Assembly (NCBI RefSeq): GCF_039542225.1
Contig: NZ_BAABHS010000027.1
Span: 44,211-108,210 of the forward strand
DNA length: 64,000 bases
Direction of reading: 5' to 3'
Source of the DNA: Yinghuangia aomiensis
GTDB lineage: Bacteria; Actinomycetota; Actinomycetes; Streptomycetales; Streptomycetaceae
In this document: positions 31,940-40,476 of the stretch, one piece after another
Numbering within the stretch: position 1 is the first letter of the stretch
Layout of the letters: each line of letters starts with the position of its first letter
Notes under the pieces: model-generated
Databases searched by the model: none
Seen by the model: only the letters and a program-made list of their open reading frames with translations
What the model was told of the DNA's origin: nothing
Position numbers and translations under genes: made by a program

Positions 31940-33010
31940 TCAGGCCGGCGCACCGGCCGCAGGGCTGTGCTCGTCGAGCGCGGGCGGCGGCCCGTACCGC
32001 GGTTCGTATCCGGCCACGCGGATCGGGCTGCCGATCAAGCGGAACCCGCCGGCGGTCACGATCGCGTCCGGGTTCTCCGCCAGGGCTTCCGGCAGCGTGC
32101 GCACCGCGGCCGCGGGGACCCCAAGTGCGCGGAGACGAGCCTCCCACCCCTTGGCCGTGTCCCCCGACAGCGCGTGCGTGACGGCCGCCAGCACGTCGTC
32201 CCGGTGTGCGGCACGTTCCGCCATCGTCGGATACCCGTCGACGCCGGCCTCGGCGGCGAACGACTTCCAGAACCCGTCGTGGGTGATGAAGAGGGCCAGA
32301 TGCCCCTCGGCGGTCGGGAAGAGTTGCGCCGGAACGTAGTAGGAGTGGGCGCCGTTGGGCATACGCCGGGGCTCGGTGCCTTCGTTGAGGTAGGCGGACG
32401 CCCGGTAGTTGAGCTGCGACAGCATCACGTCGCGGAGTGACACGTCGACCTGGCCGCCGCGGCCGGAGACGATCTGCGCAAGTAGGCCCAGTGCGGCGGT
32501 CAGTCCCGTCGAATTGTCGGCGGCGGAGTAGCCGGGCAACGTGGGCGGCGCTTCCGGGTCGCCGGTGAGCGCGGCAATACCTGTCACTGCCTGGATCACG
32601 TAGTCGAACGCGGGTTGATCGCCGGATTCGAGGCCGAAGCCGGTGACCGCGACGCACACGATGCGGTCGTTCCAACGGCGCAGCGCGTCGTAGGTCAGAC
32701 CGTAGCGACGGATCGACGAGGGCTTGAGGTTGACGATCAGCGCGTGAGCGTCCGCGACGAGTTCGCCGAGGCGGGCTTGGCCCGCTTCTGAGGTCAGGTC
32801 GACGACGATGCTGCGCTTGCCGCGGTTGATGCTGGCGAAGTAGGCGTCGCTCACCTGCCGGGAGATGTCTCCGGTGGCCGGTTCGAGCTTGGTGACTTCG
32901 GCGCCGAGGTCGGCAAGCAGCATGGTGGCGTACGGCCCGGCGAGCATGGTGCCGACCTCGAGGATGCGGATGCCGTCGAGCGGACCCGTTCGGGCCGGGA
33001 CGAGGATCAC
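31940..33010 (-). CDS. CaiB/BaiF family (class III) CoA-transferase
   Basis: A 356-residue class III CoA-transferase: GPLDGIRILEVGTMLAGPY, LADLGAEVTKLEP, INRGKRSIVVDLTSEAGQ, and the catalytic aspartate in YSAADNSTGLTAAL. The GTG at 33010 overlaps the luciferase-like gene stop as GTGA. It is slightly shorter than the other two CoA-transferases of the window, mainly in the C-terminal region. Co-transcription with an F420-type oxidoreductase suggests that the two handle a common substrate, the acid produced being loaded with CoA from another thioester. The CoA donor is unknown. Confidence 0.87.
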   Translation of the reverse strand: MILVPARTGPLDGIRILEVGTMLAGPYATMLLADLGAEVTKLEPATGDISRQVSDAYFASINRGKRSIVVDLTSEAGQARLGELVADAHALIVNLKPSSIRRYGLTYDALRRWNDRIVCVAVTGFGLESGDQPAFDYVIQAVTGIAALTGDPEAPPTLPGYSAADNSTGLTAALGLLAQIVSGRGGQVDVSLRDVMLSQLNYRASAYLNEGTEPRRMPNGAHSYYVPAQLFPTAEGHLALFITHDGFWKSFAAEAGVDGYPTMAERAAHRDDVLAAVTHALSGDTAKGWEARLRALGVPAAAVRTLPEALAENPDAIVTAGGFRLIGSPIRVAGYEPRYGPPPALDEHSPAAGAPA

Positions 33011-33963
33011 CGGAACTCCGTTGCGAGCGCGGCGATCATCTCGCGGGTGCGGCGCTTGGAGGCGATCAGAGCGTCGCGGTCGGCGCCGATCGGAAGGAGA
33101 CGCACCGACAGATCGGTGGCCCCGGCATCGCGGAACCGACGGAAGCGTTCGGCGATCATGTCCTCGTCGCCCGCGGCACACAGGTCGCCGACGTCGCGGG
33201 CATCGCCGTTCTCCAGCAGACGCTGATAGTTGGGCGAGATCTCGGCCTCGCCGAGGATGCGGTTGGCGCGTTCCCGGGCGGCGTCGACTTCGGACGGCGC
33301 GCACAGGCAGACCGGGATCCCGGCAACGACGCGCGGCGCGGGGCGGCCGGCCTCTTGGGCAGCCTTGCCGATGCGCGGGACGACGTGGTCGCCGACCGCG
33401 CGTTCGTCGGCCATCCAGAGGACCGTGCCGTCGGCTTGTTCGCCCGCAATGCGCAGCATGACGGGGCCGAGGGCGGCCAGCAGGACCGGCACGGGTTCGA
33501 CGGGTCCGAGGTCGAACGGGTTGTGCACGGTGAACGTGTCGTTCTCGACGTCCACCGGACCGGGGCCGCGCAGCGCGGCGTTCAGGACGTCGAGGCAGTC
33601 GCGGGTGTACCCGGCGGGCTTGTCGTAGGGCAGGCCCAGCATGTCGCGGATGATCCAGTGGTGGGACGGGCCGACGCCGAGTGCCAGCCGCCCCCGGGCC
33701 GCGCCTTGCACAGACAAGGCTTGGCGGGCGAGAGCGATCGGATGCTGGGCCTGCAACGGGACGACCGCGGTGCCGAGTTCGATGCGGTCGGTGTTCGCGC
33801 CCATGATCGCGGCCGCGGTGAGCGCGTCGAAGTCGGACGGAACCTGGGGGATCCACGCGGTGTCCAGGCCGGCGGATTCGGCCCACTTGATGTCGTCGAT
33901 CAGGCGAGAGGCCTTGCGGGCGGCATCGCCGCGCTCAGCCCCGATCATGACGCCGATGCGCAT
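33007..33963 (-). CDS. LLM-class (luciferase-like) F420-dependent oxidoreductase
   Basis: A 318-residue bacterial-luciferase-fold protein starting MRIGVMIGAERGDAARK, with WAESAGLDTAWIPQVPSDFDAL, RIELGTAVVPLQAQHPIALA and GRLALGVGPSHHWIIRDMLG, a pattern I associate with the actinobacterial F420-dependent subfamily. Members reduce or oxygenate small molecules using reduced F420 or FMN. The ATG at 33963 follows CAGGAGA by five bases; the frame stays open 24 bases further but without a ribosome site. It heads a two-gene operon with the CoA-transferase. The upstream gap (33964-34198) shows no GAGAAT palindrome, only a small hairpin. Confidence 0.82.
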   Translation of the reverse strand: MRIGVMIGAERGDAARKASRLIDDIKWAESAGLDTAWIPQVPSDFDALTAAAIMGANTDRIELGTAVVPLQAQHPIALARQALSVQGAARGRLALGVGPSHHWIIRDMLGLPYDKPAGYTRDCLDVLNAALRGPGPVDVENDTFTVHNPFDLGPVEPVPVLLAALGPVMLRIAGEQADGTVLWMADERAVGDHVVPRIGKAAQEAGRPAPRVVAGIPVCLCAPSEVDAARERANRILGEAEISPNYQRLLENGDARDVGDLCAAGDEDMIAERFRRFRDAGATDLSVRLLPIGADRDALIASKRRTREMIAALATEFR

Positions 33964-34198
33964 TGCGGTCTCCTGAAGGTGGGTCATCGGGGGTTGTCAG
34001 GCGGGTTTTGCTCCCGCCCCGGTAGTCGGGCCCTCCCTCCTCCCACCGTGTGCCGGGAGTCGGTCCCACGCCGAAGGCCCCTCCCCCGCCCCCGCCGCCG
34101 TCGGACGGATCCGACGCACACACTCTCGTCTCGCCACGGCAGAACCCGCACACCGTTTCGCGTCCGGCTGTGGACAACCGCGCCGCTTACCCCAACGC

Positions 34199-34600
34199 TC
34201 ACAACGGTGTGTCCCCGCCCGTCAACTTCCGGACTTCGGTCACCACCGCTTCCAGCGGCGTCCCGGTCGGGAACACCCCCGCCGCCCCTGCCTCGTGCAG
34301 TCGCGCCACATCCCCGGCCGGGATGGTTCCGCCGACCACCACGGCGATGTCTCCCGCTTCCGCCGCCCGGAGCGCGTCCACCGTGCGCGCGGTCAACGCG
34401 ACATGCGCTCCCGAGAGGATGCTGAGCCCGACAACCGCCACGTCCTCCTGCAGCGCGATCGCGACGATGTCCTCGACCCGCTGCCGGATTCCGGTGAAGA
34501 TCACCTCGAACCCCGCGTCGCGCAAGGCCCGCGCGACGATCTTCGCCCCGCGGTCGTGTCCGTCGAGGCCGGGCTTCGCGACCAGAACTCGTGCTGTCAT
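34199..34600 (-). CDS. B12-binding small subunit of a split acyl-CoA mutase
   Basis: A 133-residue cobalamin-binding domain. The DxHxxG motif is Asp13-x-His15-x-x-Gly18 (GLDGHDRGAK), with GLSILSGAH and VVVGGTIPAGD forming the other parts of the base-off/His-on B12 site. It corresponds to the C-terminal domain of one-chain methylmalonyl-CoA mutases and to the small subunits of isobutyryl- and hydroxyisobutyryl-CoA mutases. The ATG at 34600 shares one base with the stop of the large-subunit gene, ensuring equal synthesis. It is the last gene of the amidohydrolase/ligase/mutase operon. Confidence 0.92.
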   Translation of the reverse strand: MTARVLVAKPGLDGHDRGAKIVARALRDAGFEVIFTGIRQRVEDIVAIALQEDVAVVGLSILSGAHVALTARTVDALRAAEAGDIAVVVGGTIPAGDVARLHEAGAAGVFPTGTPLEAVVTEVRKLTGGDTPL

Positions 34601-36177
34601 CAGAACACCACCGGCTGTTGGAACTCGCCCCAGACCGCCTTGAGCGCGGCGACCATCTCGCCGACCGTGCAGTAGGCGTTGGCGCAGTCGATCAAGGGAC
34701 CCATCAGGTTGTCGGTGCCTTCTGCGGCATGCTTGAGTGCCGCGAGGCTGGTGGCGACCGCGGCGTTGTCGCGCTCGGCTTTGACCTTGGCGAGGCGCTT
34801 GAGCTGCCGTTCGCGCCCTTCCGCGTCCAACTCGTACGTGGCCAGGTCGGGCGCCGGCTCGTCGGCGACGAAGCGGTTCACGCCCACGACCGGCCGGACA
34901 CCGCTCTCGACGTCCTGGTGGTTCCGGTAGGCCTCGTCGGCGATCAGCCCTTGCAGGTAGCCGTCTTCGATGGCCCGGACCATACCCCCGTGATCGTCCA
35001 AGTCCTTCATGATCTCGACGATGCGGGCCTCGGTCTCGTCGGTCAGCGCCTCGACGAAGTAGGAACCGCCGAGCGGATCGGCTACTCGGGTCACACCGGT
35101 CTCGTACGCGAGGATCTGCTGCGTCCGCAATGCCAAGGTCGCGGACTCCTCGCTGGGCAGGGCGAAAGGCTCGTCCCACGCCGCCGTGAACATCGACTGC
35201 ACACCGCCGAGCACCGAGGCCATGGACTCGTAGGCGACCCGCACGATGTTGTTCTGCGCCTGCGGCGCGTAGAGCGACGCTCCACCCGCAACGCACCCGA
35301 AGCGGAACATCGAGGCCTTGTCGGCTGTCGCTCCGTACCGCTCCCGCACGATCGTCGCCCAGCGACGCCTCCCCGCACGGTACTTGGCGATCTCTTCGAA
35401 GAAGTCGCCGTGGGTGTAGAAGAAGAACGAGACCTGCGGGGCGAACTCCTCGATGGTCATCCGCCCGCGTTCCACGACGGTGTCGCAGTACGTGACGCCG
35501 TCGGCCAAGGTGAAAGCCATCTCCTGTACGGCGTTGGCCCCGGCGTCGCGGAAGTGCGCGCCCGCCACGGAGATCGCGTTGAACCGCGGCACCTCGGCGG
35601 CGCAGAACTCGATCGTGTCGGCGATCAGCCGCAGTGACGGTTCGGGCGGCCAGATCCAGGTCCCTCGGGAGGCGTATTCCTTGAGGATGTCGTTCTGGAT
35701 CGTCCCGGTGAGCTTCGCCCGCGGCACGCCGCTGCGCTCTGCGGCCGCCACGTAGAAGGCCAGCAGGATCGCGGCTGTGCCGTTGATGGTGAAGCTGGTG
35801 CTGATCTTGTCCAGGGGAATGCCGTCGAACAGCACTTCCGCGTCGGCGAGGGTGTCCACGGCGACGCCGACGCGGCCGACTTCCTCGGTGACTTCGGGGT
35901 CGTCCGAGTCGTAGCCGCACTGGGTCGGCAGGTCGAGCGCGACGGACAGGCCGGTCCCGCCTTGGCCGAGCAGATAGCGGTAGCGGCTGTTGGATTCCTC
36001 GGCCGTGCCGAAGCCGGAGTACTGGCGGAAGGTCCACAGCCGGCCGCGGTACCCGGTGGCGAAGTTGCCGCGGGTGAAGGGGAAACGGCCGGGCTCGGGC
36101 GGTTCTTCGATGCGGTCCTGCGGGCCGTATACGGGTTCGAGCGGGATACCCGACGAGGTCGCGAAGTCGTTGGTCAT
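34600..36177 (-). CDS. Catalytic large subunit of a split methylmalonyl-CoA-mutase-type acyl-CoA mutase
   Basis: A 525-residue TIM-barrel subunit without the B12 domain. By counting against methylmalonyl-CoA mutase (P. shermanii numbering), Tyr89 is conserved as Tyr53 (RQYSGFG), Gln197 as Gln161 (TIQNDILKE), Arg207 as Arg171 (YASRGTW) and His244 as His208. Tyr243, however, is alanine (Ala207, VAGAHFRDAG). The Tyr/Arg pair is that of carboxylated substrates, unlike isobutyryl-CoA mutase (Phe/Gln), while the lost tyrosine should enlarge the pocket. It may rearrange methylmalonyl-CoA or a larger 2-substituted relative. ATG at 36177 overlaps the ligase stop. Confidence 0.88.
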   Translation of the reverse strand: MTNDFATSSGIPLEPVYGPQDRIEEPPEPGRFPFTRGNFATGYRGRLWTFRQYSGFGTAEESNSRYRYLLGQGGTGLSVALDLPTQCGYDSDDPEVTEEVGRVGVAVDTLADAEVLFDGIPLDKISTSFTINGTAAILLAFYVAAAERSGVPRAKLTGTIQNDILKEYASRGTWIWPPEPSLRLIADTIEFCAAEVPRFNAISVAGAHFRDAGANAVQEMAFTLADGVTYCDTVVERGRMTIEEFAPQVSFFFYTHGDFFEEIAKYRAGRRRWATIVRERYGATADKASMFRFGCVAGGASLYAPQAQNNIVRVAYESMASVLGGVQSMFTAAWDEPFALPSEESATLALRTQQILAYETGVTRVADPLGGSYFVEALTDETEARIVEIMKDLDDHGGMVRAIEDGYLQGLIADEAYRNHQDVESGVRPVVGVNRFVADEPAPDLATYELDAEGRERQLKRLAKVKAERDNAAVATSLAALKHAAEGTDNLMGPLIDCANAYCTVGEMVAALKAVWGEFQQPVVF

Positions 36178-37601
36178 TGGAGTCGGTCCTTCATCACCTT
36201 GCCGGTGGCGTTGAGCGGCAGTTCCGGTCGGAACTCCACGTACCGGGGCACCTTGTAGCCGGCCATGCGCTCGCGGCTCCAGGCGATCAGCTCGTCGGCG
36301 GAGACGTCTGCGCGCGGCACCACGAACGCTTTGCCGACCTGGCCCATCCGCTCGTCCGGGACGCCGATGACGGCCGCCTGCACCACTGCGGGATGCTCCG
36401 TCAGGTAGCCCTCGATCTCGGCCGGGTACGCGTTGAACCCGCCGACGATGAACATGTCCTTCTTCCGCCCGACGATCCGCAGCCGGCCGTTCTCGTCGAG
36501 GGTGCCGAGGTCGCCGGTGTGCAGCCAGCCGCCGGGGTCGACGGCTTCCGCCGTGGCGGCAGGATCGTCGAGGTAGCCCTGCATCACGCCGTAGCCGCGG
36601 ACCAGCACTTCGCCGTCGTCGCCAAGGCGCACCTCGAAACCGTCGCACGGCGTGCCCACGGTCGTGGCGATGTCCTCGAACGTGTCTCCGGGGCGGGACG
36701 CGGTGACGGTGCCGGCCTCGGTGAGCCCGTAGCCCGTCATGATGTGGCGGAACGGCAGTTCGTGCTTCATCCGCCGGATCAGCTCGACGGGAATGTCGGC
36801 CGATCCGGTGACCGCGACGCGGAGCGTGGACAGATCCCGGCCCTGCCGCGCTTCCAGCAGCGCGTGGTACAGGGTCGGTGGACCGGGCAGCACCGTGACG
36901 CGTTCGCGTTCCACCAGGTCGAGGACGGTATCCACGTCGAAGACCGGCACCGGCAGGACGGTCGCGCCGCGGATGAACGAGGCGACGAGTCCCGCTTTGT
37001 AGCCGAACGTATGGAAGAACGGGTTGACGATCAGGTAGCGGTCGCCTTCGCGCAGGTCGGCCAGCTCGCACCATTCGGTGTAGGCGCGGAGCGTCTGGCG
37101 GTGCGTCATCACCGCGCCTTTGGGCCGTCCGGTGGTGCCGGACGTGAAGATGATGTCCGAGACGTCGTCCGGCGCCACGTCGGCCTCGTAAGCCGCTCCG
37201 TCCGACAGGAAGCCCCCTTTGAGATCGACGGCCAACACGCCCTCGGGCGCCGGGTAATCCTGGTCGAGGAACCCCTGCTGGACGAGGACGAGTTTGGCTC
37301 CGCTGCGCCGGATGACGTCATGGGCTTCGTCCGGCTTGAAGCGGGTGTTGACCGGGACGAGCACGCCGCCGGCCGTGTGGAGGCCGAACGCGGCGATCAT
37401 CCACTCGGCGGAGTTGGGCGCCCATATCGCAGCCCGATCGCCTTTGCGGATGCCCGCCGCCGCGAACGCGCCGGCTGCGGTTCGCACGCGGTCGGCGAGT
37501 TCCGCGAAGGTCAGACGGAGCGGACCGTCGACGACCGCCTCGGCATCGCCGAAGCGGTCGCCCGCGGCCAGCACCATCCCGGGGATGGTGTCGGTGTTCA
37601 T
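36174..37601 (-). CDS. Acyl-CoA synthetase (FadD-like AMP-forming ligase)
   Basis: A 475-residue ANL ligase: P-loop IIFTSGTTGRPKGAVMTH, TGYGLTEAGTV, GWLHTGDLGTLDENGRLRIV, GRKKDMFIVGGFNAYPAEIE and the catalytic lysine in LNATGKVMKDRLQ. It is very like the ligase at 6476-8074, with the same FNAYPAEIE hinge, so both probably accept related acids. Its ATG overlaps the amidohydrolase stop and its stop overlaps the mutase ATG, each as ATGA. The operon order amidohydrolase, ligase, mutase suggests that the amidohydrolase-family enzyme supplies the acid that is activated and then rearranged. Confidence 0.88.
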   Translation of the reverse strand: MNTDTIPGMVLAAGDRFGDAEAVVDGPLRLTFAELADRVRTAAGAFAAAGIRKGDRAAIWAPNSAEWMIAAFGLHTAGGVLVPVNTRFKPDEAHDVIRRSGAKLVLVQQGFLDQDYPAPEGVLAVDLKGGFLSDGAAYEADVAPDDVSDIIFTSGTTGRPKGAVMTHRQTLRAYTEWCELADLREGDRYLIVNPFFHTFGYKAGLVASFIRGATVLPVPVFDVDTVLDLVERERVTVLPGPPTLYHALLEARQGRDLSTLRVAVTGSADIPVELIRRMKHELPFRHIMTGYGLTEAGTVTASRPGDTFEDIATTVGTPCDGFEVRLGDDGEVLVRGYGVMQGYLDDPAATAEAVDPGGWLHTGDLGTLDENGRLRIVGRKKDMFIVGGFNAYPAEIEGYLTEHPAVVQAAVIGVPDERMGQVGKAFVVPRADVSADELIAWSRERMAGYKVPRYVEFRPELPLNATGKVMKDRLQ

Positions 37602-38776
37602 GCCTTCATCAGCCTGGCGAGGTTGCCGCCCATGATGAGCGCCTTGTGCTCGTCCGTCATGCCCTGAAGCTCGTCGATGTAGGTGACCGGGTCGGCGAGG
37701 CCTTCCGGGTGCGGGTAGTCCGAGCCGAACAGCACACGTTCGACGCCGATGAGTTCGGAGAGTTCGGCCATGTCCTCTTCCCAGAACGGGCTGATGTGGA
37801 CCTGGCGGCGCACGACCTCGACCGGGTTTTCCAGGAACTGGTGCGGCATCTTCTTGTAGAGGTCCGCGAAGGTGTCGAGAAGCGGCTTGACCCAGGAGGC
37901 GCCGTTCTCGACGACGGCGATGTTGAGGTCGGGGAACCGCGAGAGCGCCCCGTGGCAGACCAGCGCGGCCACCGAGTCCTGGATGGGGCGCCATTCGGCG
38001 ACCATGCGGAAGACGTCGGGCGCGAAGGGCAGGAACTCGCGCTTGCTGCCTTCCCAGTCGTTGGCGTAGCGGCTGTAGCCGCTGTCGGAGGAGTGCAGGG
38101 CGACCAGCACACCGCTCTCCACGACGCGCTCCCAGAACGGGTCGAACTCCGGGAGCCCGAACGAGCGGGAGCCGCCATGCCCCGGCACGGGTGCGGGGCG
38201 GACGAGGATCGCCTTGGCACCGCGTTCGACCACCCAGTCGAGTTCCTCGATGGCCTTCTCCACGATGGGGAGCGTGATGACCGGGGTGGTGAAGATGCGG
38301 TCCTCGTAGTTGAACGACCAGGTCTCGTGGAGCCATTCGTTCAGTGCGTGGATCACGACGTGGATGAGTTCCGGGTCGTCGCGCATGCGCTCTTCGATGA
38401 GGCTCGCCAGGGTCGGGAACATCAGGGTGCGCTGGATGCCCAGTTCGTCCATGAGCTTCAGGCGCGGCCCGGGCTCGCGGAACGCGGGAATCGCCTTCAT
38501 CGGTTCGCCGAAGATCTGCCGGCGGTCCTTGCCGTCCGGGTTTCCGACGCGGAAGTACTCCTCCATCGCCCCCGGCCGTGCCACGACCTCGAAGGTGGGG
38601 TTGGGGATGTACTCGCTGATCTGGCCGCGGATGGCGATCTTGGTGCGGCCACGCACCTGCACGTACTCGATCGCTCCCCGGTACTCCTCGGGCAGGTACT
38701 TGGTCAGCGCTTCTTCGGTCTCGTACAAGTGGTTGTCGGCGTCGAAGAGCGGGAACGGCACATCGCGAGACGGCAT
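37598..38776 (-). CDS. Amidohydrolase-2 family metal-dependent hydrolase/decarboxylase-like protein
   Basis: A 392-residue protein of the ACMSD/LigW-like amidohydrolase group. Metal-site elements are FDADNHLYE near the N-terminus (Asn replaces the first His of the usual HxH), VALHSSDSGYSRY, LVCHGALSRFPDLN and the aspartate of LFGSDYPHPEG. Relatives hydrolyse ring amides or lactones, or decarboxylate aromatic and 1,3-dicarbonyl acids, so the reaction here is open. A near-perfect ribosome site (AAAGGAGG, seven bases away) supports the ATG at 38776. It is the first gene of the mutase operon and lies directly behind a perfect TetR operator. Confidence 0.83.
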   Translation of the reverse strand: MPSRDVPFPLFDADNHLYETEEALTKYLPEEYRGAIEYVQVRGRTKIAIRGQISEYIPNPTFEVVARPGAMEEYFRVGNPDGKDRRQIFGEPMKAIPAFREPGPRLKLMDELGIQRTLMFPTLASLIEERMRDDPELIHVVIHALNEWLHETWSFNYEDRIFTTPVITLPIVEKAIEELDWVVERGAKAILVRPAPVPGHGGSRSFGLPEFDPFWERVVESGVLVALHSSDSGYSRYANDWEGSKREFLPFAPDVFRMVAEWRPIQDSVAALVCHGALSRFPDLNIAVVENGASWVKPLLDTFADLYKKMPHQFLENPVEVVRRQVHISPFWEEDMAELSELIGVERVLFGSDYPHPEGLADPVTYIDELQGMTDEHKALIMGGNLARLMKA

Positions 38777-38799
38777 GGAGATCCTCCTTTGCAAACTTT

Positions 38800-38814
38800 G
38801 AGAATCATATTCTC
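38800..38814. promoter_or_regulatory. TetR operator GAGAAT-CAT-ATTCTC (perfect arms)
   Basis: A perfect palindrome 23 bases upstream of the amidohydrolase ATG, in the short gap before the ligase gene ending at 38843. The distance is right for overlap with the transcription start of the mutase operon. Confidence 0.8.
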
Positions 38815-38842
38815 CGAATATGCGCAGCCGCAATGGCGAGCC

Positions 38843-40393
38843 TCAGGTCGGCCGCGCCGCGAGGCTCCGGCGGAGCACGAACTTCTGCACCTTTCCGCTG
38901 GCCGTCCGCGGGAAATCGGCGACGGTGTGCAGCTCTTCGGGCCACTTCTGCCGGGCGAGACCGACCTGCTCCAGGTGCACGCGCACAGCGTCGAGGGCCG
39001 GCATCGGATGACCGGGGAGCATGCGGAGGAACGCCGCCGCATGTTCGCCGAGACGTTCGTCGGGCGCGGCGACGAGGGCCGCTTCGGCGACCCCGGGCAG
39101 GGCAAGCAGCGCTTCCTCGACTTCGAGGGCGCCGATGTTCTCCCCGCCGCGGATGATCACGTCCGACTTGCGGTCGGTGATCGTGAGGTACCCGTCACCG
39201 TCGACGACCCCGATGTCGCCGGTGCGGTACCAGCCTTCGTCGTCGAAGACGGCGGCCGTCAGCTCCGGGTCCGTGTAGCCGGCGCACAGATCGGGGCCGC
39301 GGCTGAGGATCTCGCCGTCGTCAGCGATGCGGATCTCCACGCCGGGCAGGGCCTCCCCGTCGGTGTGGAGGCGCTTGCCCTCGGGTGCAGTGTGCCGCGA
39401 TCCGGTGATGGACGGCTGCTCGGTGCTGCCGTAGGAGCGGAACACCGTGATCCCCAGCTCGGCGAGCCGCCGGGTCACCGACGACGCCACCGACGAACCT
39501 CCGAGGCCCGCGTATTTCATGTGCCGCAGATGCTCGGGCGTGAAGTCCGGGTGCTCCAGCAAGGACGTCATGTAGTACGTGGCACCGCCGCCCACGGTGA
39601 GGCCCTCGCCGAGCATCAGTTCCAGCACCTGCCGCGGATCCCACACGTCGGCCAGGTTGACCGGCATGGCGTCCAGGACGGGGATGAGGAAGGCGTTCAC
39701 CATGCCGATGAAGTGGCCCACCGGCGCGGCGGTCAGCTGGCGGCCACGGTCCGCGGGATAGAGCCCGGCCAGTTGCCGTGTTTCGAAGCCGAGTGTGCGG
39801 TGGCTGTGGACGACGCCCTTGGGGTCGCGGGTTGTCCCCGAGGTGAAGGCGATGAGCGCCCGGTCGGCGGGGTCGACCGCCGCGTGCCCGGACATCGGCT
39901 CGTCGGCGAGCAGCGCCTCGAAGCCCTGGGCGTCGTCTCGGCCGACCACGCCGACAATCGGCACGTCGGCGCTCAGCTCCGGCCGGAACTCCAGGCGGCC
40001 AAATCGCTCCGCCCCGACGAAGACCTTCGGCTCGGTGGCTTTGAGGATGTAGCCGAGTTCCTTGGGACCGTAGAAGTGCACCACCGGGACCACGGTGGCC
40101 CCCAGGAATGCCGCGGCCCAGAAGACGGCGGCCGCCTCCGTCCAGTTCGGGAGCTGGAAGGCCACCGTGTCGCCCGGCGCCACGCCGCGGTCCCGCAGTC
40201 CGGCGGCCAGGCGCCGCGCCATCACTTCGACGTCCCGGAACGTGCCGCGCCACGGCCGCACCGCGGAGTGGACGCGAAACTCGGTGTCGGGCGCGGCGGC
40301 GAGGCCCCGGGCCAGCAGGTCTCCGACGGAGTCCCGCGTCCACCAGCCTTCCGCTTCATACCGTTCGACCAGCTCTGCGGGGATCGTTCGCAT
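38843..40393 (-). CDS. Acyl-CoA synthetase (cyclohexanecarboxylate-CoA-ligase-like)
   Basis: A 516-residue ANL ligase of a different branch from the other three: MRTIPAELVERYEAEGWWTRDS at the start (shown in part), P-loop IAFTSGTTRDPKGVVHSH, RSYGSTEQPSITGS replacing the usual YGLTE, GWYRTGDIGVVDGDGYLTI, SDVIIRGGENIGALEVE, and lysine in RTASGKVQKFVLR. The YGSTE/HFIGMVNAF pattern resembles AliA-type alicyclic and short-chain acid ligases. The start at 40393 follows GGAG by six bases. The divergent hydratase starts at 40477, with operator half-sites between them. It suggests an alicyclic acid among the substrates, as inference. Confidence 0.85.
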   Translation of the reverse strand: MRTIPAELVERYEAEGWWTRDSVGDLLARGLAAAPDTEFRVHSAVRPWRGTFRDVEVMARRLAAGLRDRGVAPGDTVAFQLPNWTEAAAVFWAAAFLGATVVPVVHFYGPKELGYILKATEPKVFVGAERFGRLEFRPELSADVPIVGVVGRDDAQGFEALLADEPMSGHAAVDPADRALIAFTSGTTRDPKGVVHSHRTLGFETRQLAGLYPADRGRQLTAAPVGHFIGMVNAFLIPVLDAMPVNLADVWDPRQVLELMLGEGLTVGGGATYYMTSLLEHPDFTPEHLRHMKYAGLGGSSVASSVTRRLAELGITVFRSYGSTEQPSITGSRHTAPEGKRLHTDGEALPGVEIRIADDGEILSRGPDLCAGYTDPELTAAVFDDEGWYRTGDIGVVDGDGYLTITDRKSDVIIRGGENIGALEVEEALLALPGVAEAALVAAPDERLGEHAAAFLRMLPGHPMPALDAVRVHLEQVGLARQKWPEELHTVADFPRTASGKVQKFVLRRSLAARPT

Positions 40394-40428
40394 CCGGCGA
40401 CTCCGTCTCGGGGTGGCACTCCTCGGGC

Positions 40429-40443
40429 GAATATGATGTTCTC
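40429..40443. promoter_or_regulatory. Weak TetR-type site between divergent ligase and hydratase genes
   Basis: GAATATGATGTTCTC keeps only one good arm; a separate GAGAAT half-site follows at 40451-40456, and TTCTC/GAGAA form a wider inverted repeat over 40439-40455. The gap is otherwise the usual position for the operator. Binding here is plausible but not supported as well as at the perfect sites. Confidence 0.35.
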
Positions 40444-40476
40444 TCAAAACGAGAATGCCAATACCCTGGGGAGCGC

